A DNA stretch of 64,000 nt, from assembly GCA_905116865.2 (NCBI GenBank), contig CAJHNH020004724.1, positions 77,001 through 141,000 of the forward strand, written 5' to 3'. Both the position numbers and the translations under genes were made by a program. The notes beneath the pieces were generated by a model, which was given only the letters and a program-made list of their open reading frames with translations, made no database searches and had not been told where the DNA came from. This DNA is from Candidula unifasciata (Eukaryota; Mollusca; Gastropoda; Stylommatophora; Geomitridae). Positions within the stretch are counted from its first letter, which is position 1, and each line of letters opens with the position of its first letter. Of this stretch, positions 10,026 through 21,689 are shown in pieces.

Positions 10026-10759
10026 AATTTGTGCACGTGTGATGTCACACTGCTTATGTACGAGTTGGGAATTTAAAATCAACATCATAGCACTGGCGAC
10101 ATACTCGCACGGGAAACCCACACTTAAGAATTCATTCCGTGTGGCGTTAGTAGTCATGTCTATCCTATCCACAACTTTTTGTCTCGTGCACGTTCAATCA
10201 GCTCTGACACAGATGATCTTCCATACCATGATGGCAAACTGTCCAGCATCAGTTCTCTCGGTCTCCCTTTGCCTCCCCCTCTCTCTCTCCCCCCCCCCTC
10301 CCCTCCAACTTTCCTACTGTCATGATGTACTCTGGTATTTTTCCATCTCGTCACACGAACAAAGAGTGTACATTGTCTCTTTCTGACGTGGAGAATCAGT
10401 TCTCTTCGTGAGTCAGTTTATTTCAAGACGTCTTCATTACTCTTTTTATCTGTCCAGGGTATGCTAATCATTCGTCTATAAAACCACATCGCAAATAAAT
10501 AATATTTAACTTATCTACCAACTGTCCATGATTCATATCCAAATATCAACAGAGGATTTTTACAGCTTTTAATAATACCCTTTCTTGTCTCAGCTGACAA
10601 AGAAAGACTGCATAAAAAATTCTTCATTTTGAAAAATGCTGCCAGGAGATAAGACTACAAAAATTTGTCGAGAACCATATGCCTGACTGGTCCATACTAC
10701 TTATTGCGAGTTGAAGGCCTCATACAGCGTTATCCAGTCATCCCTGTGTGGGATGCAAT
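10026..10759. other. No recognisable feature
   Basis: Includes a CT/C-rich tract at 10265-10310. Open frames of 64-126 codons have no recognisable domains. Confidence 0.45.
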
Positions 10760-10935
10760 TTTTTTTTTTTTTTTTGGAAGCCCTAGGGACCGCAATATAG
10801 CCCGGCCATAAATATGGCTTAATAGATGAACGCGGTTTCCTGGACCTCTCCATGGGTGATCCTCATCCACATGGTGGCACTTTGTGTCATCGGGTGTTTA
10901 CTCGCTTGGGTGATGTCCTGGTGAGGTAAAATCTA
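10760..10935 (-). repeat. Dispersed repeat family D copy
   Basis: Shares about 170 bp with 21690-21908, 31188-31395, 31434-31632 and 32335-32445. On the minus strand it runs from ccaggacatcacccaagcga to a segment ending cttccaaaaa plus a run of about 21 A, which suggests retroposition with a poly-A tail. Diagnostic segments include gatgacacaaagtgccacc and gagaggtccaggaaaccgcg. No tRNA-like promoter is seen. Family identity is unknown. Confidence 0.7.
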
Positions 10936-11475
10936 CTACTATTACTCATACAGAGAAAGCAGGGATTTATTGTGAGTAACATTACCGCACAACTTGACAT
11001 CAGTCAACATTCAGCACACATGATCCACACATCATCCATGATGCGCTACGGTACCGCACGGCGTCTACTATTCTTTGGTGCATGTCAAAAGTGTGGTGTT
11101 CATACTAAAACTGTCATTATACTAAAACTGTCATTATTGCGAAACAATGTTAGCCTGCAACATGATGTGATGTGCTTAACACTCTTGACACTCTTTACAA
11201 CAATATTGACCGGTTCAATGAAACTGAAATGGTTACTGTAACTTTAAGGATGTTAATTTGAAATCCCCGTATAATTCTATATCTTACAAAGCGAAAAGAT
11301 TTTATCTTTTGGACTGCGATCTACCTTCCGTAGTTTAAGTAAATTTAAGTCGTACTTGAAGTCCAATAGGGCTAAAATATAGACAATGTTGCCAGCCGCT
11401 CACATAGCGTATATCATAGCTTTCTCGGACTTCAAGTAAGATATGAATTTATTTCAAACCACGGGACGTAGGCTG
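10936..11475. other. No recognisable feature
   Basis: An 89-codon plus frame at 10972-11241 has no known motif. Nothing else is seen. Confidence 0.45.
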
Positions 11476-11565
11476 CAGTCTCTGGTGTGACGTAGGCTCG
11501 GACTGTGGGGTAGGAGTTGGGGTTAGGGCCAGTTCTAGATGTTCGGGGGTCGTCAAAAGCGGTCA
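11476..11565 (+). repeat. Short dispersed repeat G copy
   Basis: Shares gccagttctagatgtt and the following gggtcg with 15575-15600, embedded in loosely similar sequence (gggttggggttagg or gggttgggggtcagt just upstream). It may be a small fragment of an unrecognised element; the evidence is only two copies. Confidence 0.35.
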
Positions 11566-11751
11566 CATCCTAAAATATAGAATACCCGACATCACCGGCG
11601 ATAGCATCAAAAACAACAGGACCCGACACCCCTATAACAAAGACCAGTACGTGTCAAGGCCACACAGTGTTTGTGTTGAGCGAAAAATATTACTATTACC
11701 CTTGTATTTTTAATAAACAAAGATACGCTTTCTAGGCATATTTTCAAATGT

Positions 11752-11796
11752 GCACCCACACACACACACACGTATGTGTATGTGTGTGTGTGTGGA
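11752..11796. repeat. (CA)n-(GT)n inverted dinucleotide, palindromic
   Basis: A run of CA about 18 bases long is followed by gtatgtgtatg and a GT run, so the two halves can pair as a hairpin of about 17 bp. Confidence 0.7.
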
Positions 11797-11842
11797 TATC
11801 ATTGCGCTGGCTGTCTTCATTTTCTAGGATTTAGGCTGCAGT

Positions 11843-11890
11843 GACCTGTGAGTCTATCACGTGACTTGTGAGTCTATCACGTGACCTGTC
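11843..11890. repeat. 23-bp direct repeat, two copies
   Basis: The segment gtgacctgtgagtctatcac is repeated immediately as gtgacttgtgagtctatcac and then begins a third time (gtgacctgtc). Confidence 0.7.
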
Positions 11891-12084
11891 ATTAAAGCCA
11901 AATGAATGACGTCTATGCCGCCTTCGAGGGAAAGATATGAGACATTATAACGACATTCTTACGTGAACTGTCTGTCAGTAGACTGTATGGTCGTGATGGC
12001 TGCTGTATCTGAGACCTAAGCATATTCAGAAATGTCAAATATGCAATGATGTCGATTCTGATAACATAATACTTTCCACATAGA

Positions 12085-12210
12085 ATTGGTACTATTAGCC
12101 ATCGGACGTTGGGGTTCATACTGAGGGGAGAATCTGAGCACCAATTGACGTGTCCGGAGTGCAATGATGATAACCCAACTAACTAAATAACCAACTAACT
12201 GACATAATAC
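12085..12210 (+). pseudogene. LINE RNase H-region C-terminal scrap
   Basis: Translation gives LGFILRGESEHQLTCPECN, resembling the conceptual C-terminus MLRGESERLWMSPQC at 48920-48965. That motif ends RNase H-bearing LINE polyproteins in this window. It is followed by an imperfect AACT repeat (ccaactaactaaataacc). Only about 25 codons are recognisable. Confidence 0.45.
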
Positions 12211-12939
12211 TTGGGATACTAAGTATCAGGGAGTGTTGATCACAGTACCCATCGTCTATAGTATTAGTTTTGGTATCATAGGCTATGCCCTAGTCCGGAA
12301 CCGCCAGTTCCAAGGGACCATGACTTTGTGACGCTGGTTTGTGGAATAGCGTCTGCTAGGACTTACTGTAAACTGCAGTGCCGAAACGGCAGTCTCTGTT
12401 ACATTAGCAAACATAAAACCGGTGATACGCTTTCGTTCTAAGGCTGGTTTTCTCTCAGATGTCTTCTCTCTATGGCTGGCTGCGTCTGGCCTCTTTCAAA
12501 CTGCTACTGCTTGTCATTCACTGTCTGCCTGCAAAGGAGTCGGTCTGCAGCTGATCTTTCCAAAGTGTCTGTTTCAATCTTGATATCTTTGAGGTCGCAT
12601 TTGCATATGTCCTTAAAGCCTATGTGTCCTATGCTCGAATGGCGCGAAAAGGGTCTTTTTGATTACATGCGGGTCCTTGGCCTAGTTTGGGAACTCTTGA
12701 CTAACCAAAAGAACGCAAGGCAATCACGTGATAACTAGTGAAGTTAAAAAAAAATAGTGGACACAAAGATTGTTTGCACAGTTGATATGTTAGTAGAACT
12801 CCAGTACTGATCTCACCACTTGGATGTTGGAGCAAAACCATCGCATCAGAGACAAGCGGACAACTAAAGAAAGCTACCCGGGGTTCGAGAGAGTTAAATT
12901 GCGAGTGTATACACAACTGATTGAGTTCGTGGTTCTTCT
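12211..12939. other. No recognisable feature
   Basis: An 88-codon plus frame (12472-12738) and an 80-codon minus frame (12701-12943) have no known motifs. A poly-C tract follows at 12949-12960. Confidence 0.45.
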
Positions 12940-13428
12940 TCATTACTCGCCCCCCCCCCCTTCCCCTTCCCCTCCTCTACACAACCCTCAGTAAACTACT
13001 CTTCCAGTCTTTTATGCTCTGAGTACAGCTCTCTACATCCCTTTCAATCTCTATACCTGTCATTGTGCCTCCTTTTGCGTGTGTGCAGTGAATGATTGTG
13101 CGTGTTTTTGTGTGAATATATGTGTGTGTGTTTATGTATATGTGTATGTATGGCATATGCATACGCCCCATAATGTATTATTTCTCCTTTTAATTATGTC
13201 AATACGCGTATGGTTTGAGTGCTAGGATATTCTAGATATTTACAACCTGGGAGAAGCTGCAAATACACCTGTTGTTGTTGAGATCGAAGTGTGCTTGTTT
13301 TCGTGTTTTCAGAATCGTCCCAGCTTTCAAGGCTAGCATATTTATTAGATGTAACAGTGTCTATGCAATAAGCACACATGGCGACAGGTTGAATCGACGG
13401 CTGTGATAATCTGCTGTGTCAGCTTCTG
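12940..13428. other. Poly-C tract and TG-rich spacer
   Basis: Poly-C at 12949-12960, TG-rich sequence at 13078-13160, otherwise nothing recognised. Confidence 0.5.
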
Positions 13429-13660
13429 TACGTCGGCTCTGTGGCTAAGTCGATGCGAACGCTTCGTAATGCCTGGGTGTCGGATTCGAACCCAGCTGCA
13501 GGCCACGCGCCGTGCGTTAGTTTCGACAGGGTTATTAAGAAAGCTGACTGTCCAGAAAGCAATGGCAAACTACTGGACGTAAATTGTCTAGAAAAACCAC
13601 ACATCAGCCAGAGGCTGTTGGGGTTGGTTCTTCAACGTCCTGTAAAGGAGACGCAAATAA
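13429..13660 (+). repeat. SINE-C, full-length tRNA-derived copy
   Basis: The head carries a box-A-like gtggctaagtcgatgcg and a perfect box B (ggattcgaacc) about 35 bases later, so it derives from a tRNA gene. The body (tcgacagggttattaagaaa, gcaatggcaaactactggac) and end (ttggttcttcaacgtcctgt) match copies at 20955-21150 (plus), 44822-45053 (minus) and 59095-59262 (minus). Lack of acceptor-stem pairing and the shared body show it is a SINE, not a tRNA gene. Overlapping open frames on both strands are shadows. Confidence 0.85.
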
Positions 13661-14079
13661 CCAGCTTCTGTAAAAACAGTAGGATAGCACGTGTACCCCT
13701 CCCCAGACACGTTGCAAGGTGGCTGAGCCCCTTTACCCTTAGGGTCCCTTTCCCCTAAGGGTTACCTTTCCCCGAGATCCCCCGTCTCCATATTTTTTGT
13801 GTGTCAATACACGTGATAAGGCCTTCTCCTTCACTTGCCTAATAATCTTACAGTGTGAATACACACATGAAACCTCGATGTTTGAGCGCACAACTGACAA
13901 GTAAATCTCTCATACAAGTTGCATGAAGCAGTGACAGAGCAGATTTTATCAACGTTTTACAGACTAGACTGGTAGGTAACGTCAAGTCTTTGGCGCTAAC
14001 CCAACTCCGTTACCTGAGAGTACAACCTTAGTAAGCCAGTGTATGCCTTATTTAATGAAAATAGCGGAAATAAACTAAC
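13661..14079. other. No recognisable feature; small CCCTTAGGG hairpin
   Basis: A possible hairpin at 13735-13761 (cccttaggg / ccctaaggg) lies in C-rich sequence. No gene is recognised. Confidence 0.45.
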
Positions 14080-14870
14080 TTCGGACAGGAACAGTAAAAG
14101 AGTAGCCCCCCTGAGATGGCTTTTGTGTCACAGGACTAAGCATGCATGGGGATGTCATTATCTATCGCAAAAGCATACTATAAAATATTACGCCAATTGT
14201 CTGCCTGTGCACATTCTTACATTACCGTCCGTATATGAGAGATGCAAAATTTTACAGGCGAAAATGTACCTTAAAGTCACAACGGGCAGGAAACACGTTC
14301 TGCATAAAACCTTTTGAGCAAGGGACAAGAGAAAGCTGCCGAAAACAAATTTGGCTTTTGGATAACACAGACAGAAGTCACGGTCAGAACTGCTTGTGCT
14401 GCTGACAAGATAGCGCATGGTAAAGAATTGTACAGTGCAGCTCGGCAACACAGACTTGCACATAGTGATATGTTACCTTGGTCCGAGGGTGACGGTAATA
14501 TATAGATGGTGAGACAGAATCAGCGATGCGAGAGCTGATCAATGACATTTCACGCCTATGAAACTTCATATTTACAGATGGGTCGCCAGTGAGAGGTAAG
14601 AAGTGGGCGTGAGGTTTTACTACAACAGTGAATGGAAACTGCTTGAAAACAGAGAGCCTCGCGTACAATGTCACCACATGCAGTATGAGAATGGAGGTGG
14701 AGGCAGTAGCGGCAGCTTTCCGATGGCTAGAAAGCAGCACGATCCGGCATGGTATTGTAACAGACTCACAGACCATAGTTGTATCTTGTGTAACAGCTGC
14801 GGCTGTCTTCAAAAAGAGACAGCATGCAACGACGCCAGAACTAGAGGGCTTAGGTTGTTTGACCTTTGAA
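14080..14870 (+). pseudogene. LINE fragment with RNase H domain
   Basis: The right half encodes the N-terminal half of an RNase H domain. It contains IFTDGSPV (Asp codon at 14577), MEVEAVAAAFRWLES (Glu at 14700) and GIVTDSQTI (Asp at 14763), three of the acidic catalytic residues, all in one frame with a single stop (KKWA*GF) between them. The left part (about 14200-14310, LPSVYERCKILQAKMYLK) resembles the spacer that follows reverse transcriptase in such LINEs, but this is less sure. Known role of the domain: degrading RNA of the RNA-DNA hybrid during retrotransposition. The distal RNase H (PGHxGxxGNxxAD) is missing after 14830, and frames shift upstream, so it is dead. Confidence 0.8.
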
Positions 14871-15070
14871 GTCTCTTCCATAGATAAATTGTAAGTGGGG
14901 GGTGGGGGAAGGGAGTTAGGGTGAGGCATCCCCTAAATAAAATTTTAAAGAGGACTAAGCTGTTTCCCCATCTTCCCTCCATCGCCCGCCTCCCCTCCTC
15001 AATTTCCTGCATCCTCTAACCATGTACTTAATTTTTTAAAAAGTATATGCAGATGCATTGTATATGTACG

Positions 15071-15071
<1 letters not shown>
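14871..15071. other. GC- and pyrimidine-rich spacer
   Basis: A GGGGTGGGGG tract at 14895-14910 and a C-rich stretch at 14965-15000. Nothing coding. Confidence 0.5.
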
Positions 15072-15112
<41 letters not shown>

Positions 15113-15138
15113 GTGTGTGTGTGTGTGTTAGTGTGTGT

Positions 15139-15176
<38 letters not shown>
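15072..15176. repeat. (GT)n microsatellite
   Basis: About 105 bp of GT interrupted by two TAGTG and one TATG. The His/Thr-rich minus frame is an artefact. Confidence 0.97.
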
Positions 15177-16697
15177 CCGTCCTTTACTACATGTCACTAT
15201 TTCTATGTAGTCGTGTTTTTTAGACAAAACTGTACTTCCTCAGCTGTGTTTACTTAACGATGTACTCTACCTCAATTCTCAGTTACAAAATGTTTACCCA
15301 AGCCAGATTCTGTCGAACCAATTCTTGGAATCTCCCAGTCTTCCTGACTGAATTTTAATAAACCCCATTATTTAAATCCTACTGAAATTGGAATATCCGT
15401 ATGGAGATCAAGCGGTGTAAATAAATTCATATTTACAGCTGCTAATGTTTGGTGCTTTTTAAAATATTCTAACCCTAAACAGGGGAAATCCACACGTCAC
15501 GGGACAGTCTAATATTTCAGGGGGTGGTAGATAGACTGCATGCAGTCGTGGGACCAAGGGTTGGGGGTCAGTGCCAGTTCTAGATGTTTTGGGTCGCTAA
15601 GAGCTTCAGAAAGCAGGAAAAACCAGTCTTACCATCCTCTCAAATGTTGAACTGTCCTGTGACCTCAGCTGGGTAGGATATTATTAAATAACCTATTTTT
15701 CCCTGTTTAGATTCAATTCCATAAATAACATTGACGTCACATGCAGACAATTCATTTCCTCACCAGTTCAAAATAAATCCCAAATAGCAACATTACAAAC
15801 TATTGATGGAAACAATATTGAATGTATTTCTCAGAACCTAAAAAAGCGTAAGGACATTCATACAGTGTACATTCTAATGTTGACTTAGATTCGGTAGCTC
15901 TGGCGGATATATTCGTACCATTGTGTTGTTTCTCTGTTAACAGAGATAAGACATTAAAAAAAAAAAAAAACATGCAATATAAGCTATGACAGAAGAACAC
16001 CTTGCATTCTGTTCAACTGCATTTAGTATGACGGGGCATTCCGTGTCTGGCTGAACAGAAAGTATGAGCATGCTTATGAAGATCCAAACTGGCAAACTGA
16101 CTAGCATGGGTTGACAGCATCCAGAATTCTAGCATCAGGAAAATATTGTGGCTGTACACAGCATGAAATGCCGAGATAAAAGGGAATAAACCGGCAGATA
16201 GACTGGCCGCGTCTGTGGAGGAAGTAGTGTGGACAAAATATTAACCAGGGCAAATATCAAACGCATTTTGCCGATAGGAATTAACTGAATTGGTTTAATC
16301 AGTTCCCAGACCCAACTTTTGCCGATTTATTCTTAAACAATAACAGCAACTCTGAAAACAAAATTCACTTTAAAACTCGTTCTCTGAAATCATTTGAAAG
16401 CTTTTTAATTATATATTTACCGACGTACGCATTACTGCTGTATCATTATGCAAGAGATTTACTTGTCATGGTGACGAAAATATACAGTAGGTCTACATAG
16501 AAACATAAATACAATGCCGACAAAATAATTACCTTTACGATGAACGACAATTTCTCCTGTTTGGGAAGTGGAATCACCTTTCATTATGAAATCAAGTAGC
16601 GTTACTTTTTGGTGATTGATCTCTTAATGATTCATCAGCATTTCCAGACGATTCGAAAGCACTTTTTTAAAGAAGAAATTATCCGGTGTTGTTTTGT
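15177..16697. other. No recognisable feature apart from repeat G scrap
   Basis: About 1.5 kb of AT-rich sequence. Repeat G recurs at about 15540-15605 (gccagttctagatgtt). A poly-A run lies at 15956-15970. No gene is supported. Confidence 0.45.
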
Positions 16698-16704
16698 CTG
16701 TTCT

Positions 16705-16748
<44 letters not shown>
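16698..16748. repeat. (TTG)n microsatellite
   Basis: About 17 TTG units, essentially perfect. Confidence 0.97.
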
Positions 16749-16749
<1 letters not shown>

Positions 16750-17874
16750 TCTTTATTTTTTCTGAAATTGTCCAAACACATCCTTAAATGAAGTGAACAT
16801 TGATTAACTTAAGGGATGATTTTGGGTGCCATTTCTCGATGGAAGCCTACACCCCCCACCCAAGTGGACAGCCATTCTTAAATTTCTGCAATTGGAACTG
16901 GCCCGTTTTTTTCCACCTTGCCTGATGACTCGCCGGTCACCTCAAAGGAGGGACGAATATTGACTTTTGGGGCGAATATCAAACATAAACGTCCACGAAA
17001 GAAGAAGGAAAAATTAAAAAACAAAGTTAGACGAATATTGGCGTGCACAAATATTGGAGTTCCGTGTATTAGATAACTTGATAGATTGCACCACATAGTG
17101 CTTTTGTCAGTCGGTCTCTAGAGGGTAAAGAAAAACAAAATCTTGTATAGAAACATTATTTACGTTTTTTTTTATAATTACTATGTATCTTCGAAATAAA
17201 TTATAGGATGAGTACACGGTTTCTTGCAATCTTTTTGGTAAAAAAAAAGTATTTTGGAGGTAGGAAGGTGAGTTTAATGTCATTGTGACATAGACATCTG
17301 TTGACATCTGTTTTACCATTTCTGGGGTTACTGAATGTGCTTTCTTGTATTCATCTGTTTTCGTTTACTTGATGTTGAACATTTATGACTCACACATCAC
17401 ATTATATTTGTAATGTATTCTTGAAATGATGACTCATCGTCTTCTTCCTCCTCTTTCTTCGTATTTCATCCCACTTTTCCTTTTTTTCACCCGTCTTCTC
17501 TTTCTTATTTTTTATCGACGCATCAGTCGTGAACCAGCTTGTGCCAATTAGTCCTTTACTTAGAACCCGCCATCTTTTCTCCACCTGGTTCATCATCACT
17601 ACTCAGCAGGTACCTCCAAGAAAGTCGCTCTCGTCACGTCTCACGTGAAAGTCTTTCTTTCTCCAGCCAATTCCTGAACCTTAAGTGCTTTTTTTTCGCC
17701 AATGCATCTTTTATGTCAAGTATCATCATTTGTGGAAGTCGGCCTCTGATTCGTTTGCGGGAAACTATACCCTGACACATTCGCCCCCCCCCCCCCCAAT
17801 CCCCGGGACACCATGACGGTCAAGCTTGGCCCAAATACCTCCGTTTTTTTTACAATAGTATATCAATAAATCCA
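16749..17874. other. No recognisable feature
   Basis: AT-rich sequence with a C-run at 17785-17798. Open frames of 60-80 codons on both strands carry no known motifs. Confidence 0.45.
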
Positions 17875-18165
17875 TTTATTCACAACAGTAAATTGTATAA
17901 TAAGAAGAGACTCCACAGGGGAGCATGTACAGCAGGAGTCTACCAATCATCAGTAGAAGTAATCTCTCTTCGACAAATGTTTCGGCCCACGAGCTCCTAG
18001 ACATTTTCGGAGAGTGGGCCCACCTGAGTTCATGAGGATCATGGTTGGTTTCTCCTGCTGCACGTATTACCGGATGTTATCGGACACGTAAAGGACCCCT
18101 TTCCACGCCTTTACTTTTATTCACAACATAATAATTACTTAACGGAATAATAAGATGAGTCCAGA
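17875..18165. repeat. Segment flanked by diverged 45-bp direct repeats
   Basis: The left repeat (ttattcacaacagtaa ... aataagaagagactcca, about 17877-17918) is echoed by the right (ttattcacaacataat ... aataagatgagtcca, about 18118-18164). The 200 bp between contains a short inverted motif (agctcctagacatt, then ttcggagag). It could be a decayed small element or a two-copy tandem repeat of about 240 bp. Confidence 0.4.
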
Positions 18166-19394
18166 ATCATAACCGATCTCCTTGTTGTCGAATTCGGTTT
18201 CTCTGATCAAATCCCGATACATTCAAAAGCCTATAGAAAGGGGCACAACCTAGTTTTCTTTTTAGTAATGACCCCATTGTTGATGAAAATAGAAAATGTT
18301 TTCGTTACTGACCGCATACAAGTGACAATTTGTCACGACCAGCGCTTGAGATTCGTAAACAGTGTCACCTAATTTTATTTACCGTTTCTTATCTTAGTCT
18401 TGATCAGGCAAACCTGATTTTTCTCAGTCATTGACAGTTTGTCAGTTAGTTAATCAGTCAGGTGCGGTCTCCTCAAAACAGGTTAGCTGTGATGCAGCTT
18501 CTATATCGTCTGACTGCCGTTGTCGTTTCTGATGTCTAATCGTTGCAATCTCGATAGCTCCGTCTGCTTGTATCGTTCTTCTACCATTTGCTTTCTTGAT
18601 TTCTCATATTTTCCGTAGAATGGTTTTTATGATAATATTTTCACAGTATTTGAAAAGAACTTAAAGATTTCATTGTTTTTCTTTTGCACATCTCGCAAAC
18701 TAACCCCCCCCCCCCCCCCCCACCCATTTCCCCCCGCCTTGCCCCTTCCTTTCCACACATTTCTCTAGAATTTTTTCATTCAATGGTTGTTTTTTCTAAA
18801 ATATCAGCTTGTCGTATGTACATCGACGTTTTCGAATTCTCAATAGGACTTTCAAAAGTCTTGCCCTGGATACTACGCAAATAGCGTTTCCAAGTTCCCA
18901 TTTACTTCTCTATATGTCAGTATGTGGAAAGCACGTCTCACAAAGAAAACGATAGTCATTTCATTAACTGGTTTGTCCTCCTTTTCTGTGAGTATTCGAT
19001 AAATCTGCCAGGCCCAGGGCTCGCCACTTTTCCTCAGCAGCTCCACCTGCAAGCCTATCAGTGTTATTATTTCCTCTTACACCCGTATAGCCTTAGTGTC
19101 GAATAAATCAAACAAATTTGTGTTCGCTGCGAGGTCCCATAATCTTCAATAATTAACTTCGATCCTAACCCATCTCGACCATTGCAAGCGTACACATCAA
19201 GCCATTTGTAAGGGTCTGTGCATTCAGCCAGACTATGTCTTAAGTTAACTCCATGACCTCATTTTTGGAGACAACTTTTAGCCAGTTAAACTAATACATG
19301 ATATTGAAAGACACCTGCCTGACCCGGACCTCATGGTCAAATATATTCTTACAGTTGATCGTGGCATGCCGGAATTTTTACATGTAGGATGATG
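18166..19394. other. No recognisable feature; poly-C at 18703
   Basis: A C-run of about 19 bases begins near 18703. No gene or clear repeat is otherwise recognised. Confidence 0.45.
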
Positions 19395-19480
19395 TGGTTA
19401 ACACCACGCTGCCGCCTTTACTTCCCATGAACTTAACCTGGAACCCATTTAATCCTGGGCTACCTGAGAGTTAAGACTAG
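19395..19480 (-). repeat. SINE-B tail fragment
   Basis: The segment gatgtggttaacaccacgct, followed by gcctttacttcccatgaact, matches the tail half of SINE-B (compare 34860-34920 and 62335-62385). The tRNA-like head is absent. Confidence 0.55.
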
Positions 19481-19629
19481 ACATAACAACAACACAAAAT
19501 CCACCTTAAGTGCTTAAAAACTTTGTTTTATAACCTAATAGAGGGGAAAGGGAAGCTACCCTGTATTTTTACGTTTAATTATGTTTTTTGAGGCTTATTT
19601 CTCTTCCGCCGACTAACTTACACAATTTT

Positions 19630-19730
19630 CTCCTTCTTCTTCTTCCTCTTTTTCTTTTTCTTCTTCTTCTTCTTTTCCTTTTCTTCTTCTTCTTCGTCTA
19701 CTGCTGCTGCTTTTCCTTCTTCGTCTGCGT
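19630..19730. repeat. CTT-rich low-complexity tract
   Basis: Interrupted CTT/TTC sequence ending cttcttcgtctgcgttcgcc. The end resembles the tail junction of family E on the minus strand, but the match is too short to call. The Leu/Phe-rich part of the 110-codon frame is an artefact. Confidence 0.6.
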
Positions 19731-20414
19731 TCGCCCCCAAGAGGGCAGTAGACACGATATGTTACAGTTTAAAGCTAAGCTGCTATATCAGCGGGAATGG
19801 TCAAAGCTGACACAATTTTTACATCATGCAAACACTAACTACATACGGAGGTACAAACAAGAAATTAAAATGAAAATCTGTGACGCGGCGATTTCGGTTA
19901 GAGGCGTGAGAAAAAGTTGAGGCCGTTGTGATTTGCATTACTTTTGGTGCCAGCAAGACACCTGACACATGTCCTCGTCGTGCTCTACTGATAATGGCTC
20001 ACCTTTGTTACCTAAAACCAGCTGGCCTGGGATAACCAAGTTTGTGGACCCTAAAGGTGCAGTATGCATTATGGCTGTTATCAGCACCCGCCAGTGAAGG
20101 GATGAAAACGTCTTTCAACACATATTTCGAAACTTAACAAATACCCCTAAGCGAATGACAACTTACGGCACACACACAAAAAGCCAGTCGAGTGAAATAA
20201 CTACTCAACTGCTGAGATTCGCTACTAGACCCAGAGATTGGCTCGCAGCTTAGACGAGCAGTATCTCCTATGCCGGTACTTCGCAGCACAGTTCTGTCTC
20301 CGTACATCCCTTGTCGACCCTGACCGTCGTCGTCACAGCATTGAGGTAAACCACGAGACAATCTACCAGTCAGCTAATAAAGACTCAGATGTCAGTCACA
20401 TACATGACCTATAG
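19731..20414. other. No recognisable feature
   Basis: Unique-looking sequence of about 680 bp. A 75-codon minus frame lacks motifs. Confidence 0.45.
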
Positions 20415-20611
20415 CAGTGGTTCTCAACCTGTGGGTCGTGACCCTTTTGTGGGTTAAACTACCCTTTCAAAAGTATCATCAAAAACCATCAGAAAACACA
20501 TATGCATTGAAGTTATAAAGTGGCAACGAAACCAGTTACATAGTTAGGGGTCTCCACGACAAAAGGAACTGTTTTAAAGTGTTGCTGTGTTAAGTAATTT
20601 GAGAGCCACTT
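20415..20611 (+). mobile_element. hAT-superfamily MITE, copy 1
   Basis: A 197-bp non-autonomous element. The left end cagtggttctcaacctgtgg is an inverted match to the right end aatttgagagccact(t). Eight-base flanks are acctatag (20407-20414) and tcctataa (20612-20619), 6 of 8 identical, as expected for an ageing hAT target duplication. A second copy lies at 24966-25158. The end sequence is of the type found in the hAT groups SPIN, OC1 and relatives, known from vertebrates and some invertebrates, but I cannot assign the exact family by eye. It encodes no transposase. Confidence 0.85.
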
Positions 20612-20949
20612 TCCTATAAAGTAAAAGGAAAGTCTTAAACTTCCCACTGTCGAAGGTCCTAATGTTTGGCAAAAAGTTTCAAATGTCCGTTACAATTGAC
20701 CCCATTCCTCAGAGTGTGGGGAAGCCATATCCGAGGTTACGCTGATCCTGCCACACCCTTTTTTTTTTCCTGTATCGTTTTTGCAATGCTAAAGTTGTGT
20801 GAGATTTCTTCTAAACTTATTACGGTGGTATCTCGGGTCACTAACTTGATCCGTCCTTTGAATCCGTACGTGAAACAATATGTTCGAGAACTGACACAAT
20901 TTTCTAATGAAATTCAGATCTGGCACTACTCCAATTTGTCTTCGTTTTG
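20612..20949. other. No recognisable feature
   Basis: Includes a T-run at 20758-20769. The open frame that crosses it runs on into SINE-C and is not credible as a gene. Confidence 0.5.
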
Positions 20950-21150
20950 CATAGTTGCTAGGGTCTACAATCCCAGCTGCGGGCCACGCGTCTTGCGTTG
21001 GTTTCGACAATGCTATCAAGAAAGCCGACCGTCCAGAGAGCAATGGCAAACTACTGCACGTAAATTTGCCTAGAGAAATCACACGACAGCCAGGGGCTGT
21101 TAGGGTTGGTTCTGCAAAGTCATATAAAGGATACGCAACTAACCTAGGGT
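20950..21150 (+). repeat. SINE-C, 5'-truncated copy
   Basis: Matches the body of SINE-C from the base after its box B onward (cccagctgcgggccacgcgt, then gagcaatggcaaactactgc, then tagggttggttctgcaaag). The tRNA-like head is missing. Copies share about 80% by eye. Confidence 0.8.
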
Positions 21151-21320
21151 CTACAATCTGGCCCTACAGCCAACTAGGTTGGTATCGGCTGTTCTCTGAA
21201 AGTGAGAGGCGAAAAGCAAAAATGCCTAGTCAGTTCATGAGCCGAAGATCACAAATGCCAGCCCCACTTCCAGCTTGTTTAGAATATGAAACAATGGCCG
21301 AGAGTCAATTGGCTAACAGG

Positions 21321-21321
21321 G

Positions 21322-21357
<36 letters not shown>

Positions 21358-21390
21358 ACCCGCGCGCGCTCGCGCGTGTGTGTGTGTAGC
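21321..21390. repeat. (GT)n microsatellite with GC-rich core
   Basis: GT repeats flank a gcacccgcgcgcgctcgcgcg core, giving alternating purine-pyrimidine sequence throughout, which is favourable to left-handed DNA. Confidence 0.9.
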
Positions 21391-21689
21391 ATGTTCTTTG
21401 TAAAACCTATCTCATGACAATTTGCCTGAAACAAACTTGGTCTCTCATCAGCTTTCCCGCCTAGTACACTTTACTACTTAAGGTGTCATTTATTCACTTA
21501 TATTCTGTCCCCATCTTCAGGAGCTCTAACCCTCCCCTGGTTCTCCTCCTTGGTACCATCCATGCCTTCAGCCTTTATTATTATTTTTCTAATCCGCCGT
21601 GGCGCTTGGTATGGTCAAATTATTTGGATTTCTGAGACAGGATGCTGTTTACTAACCAATTTTCCTGACTGACTGACTGACTTTCTACC
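21391..21689. other. No recognisable feature
   Basis: A short (CTGA)n run at 21667-21682. Nothing else is recognised. Confidence 0.5.

Noticed and set aside
13429..13510. Functional tRNA gene
   Set aside because: Box A and box B are present but there is no acceptor-stem pairing, and the same sequence continues into a repeated SINE body elsewhere.
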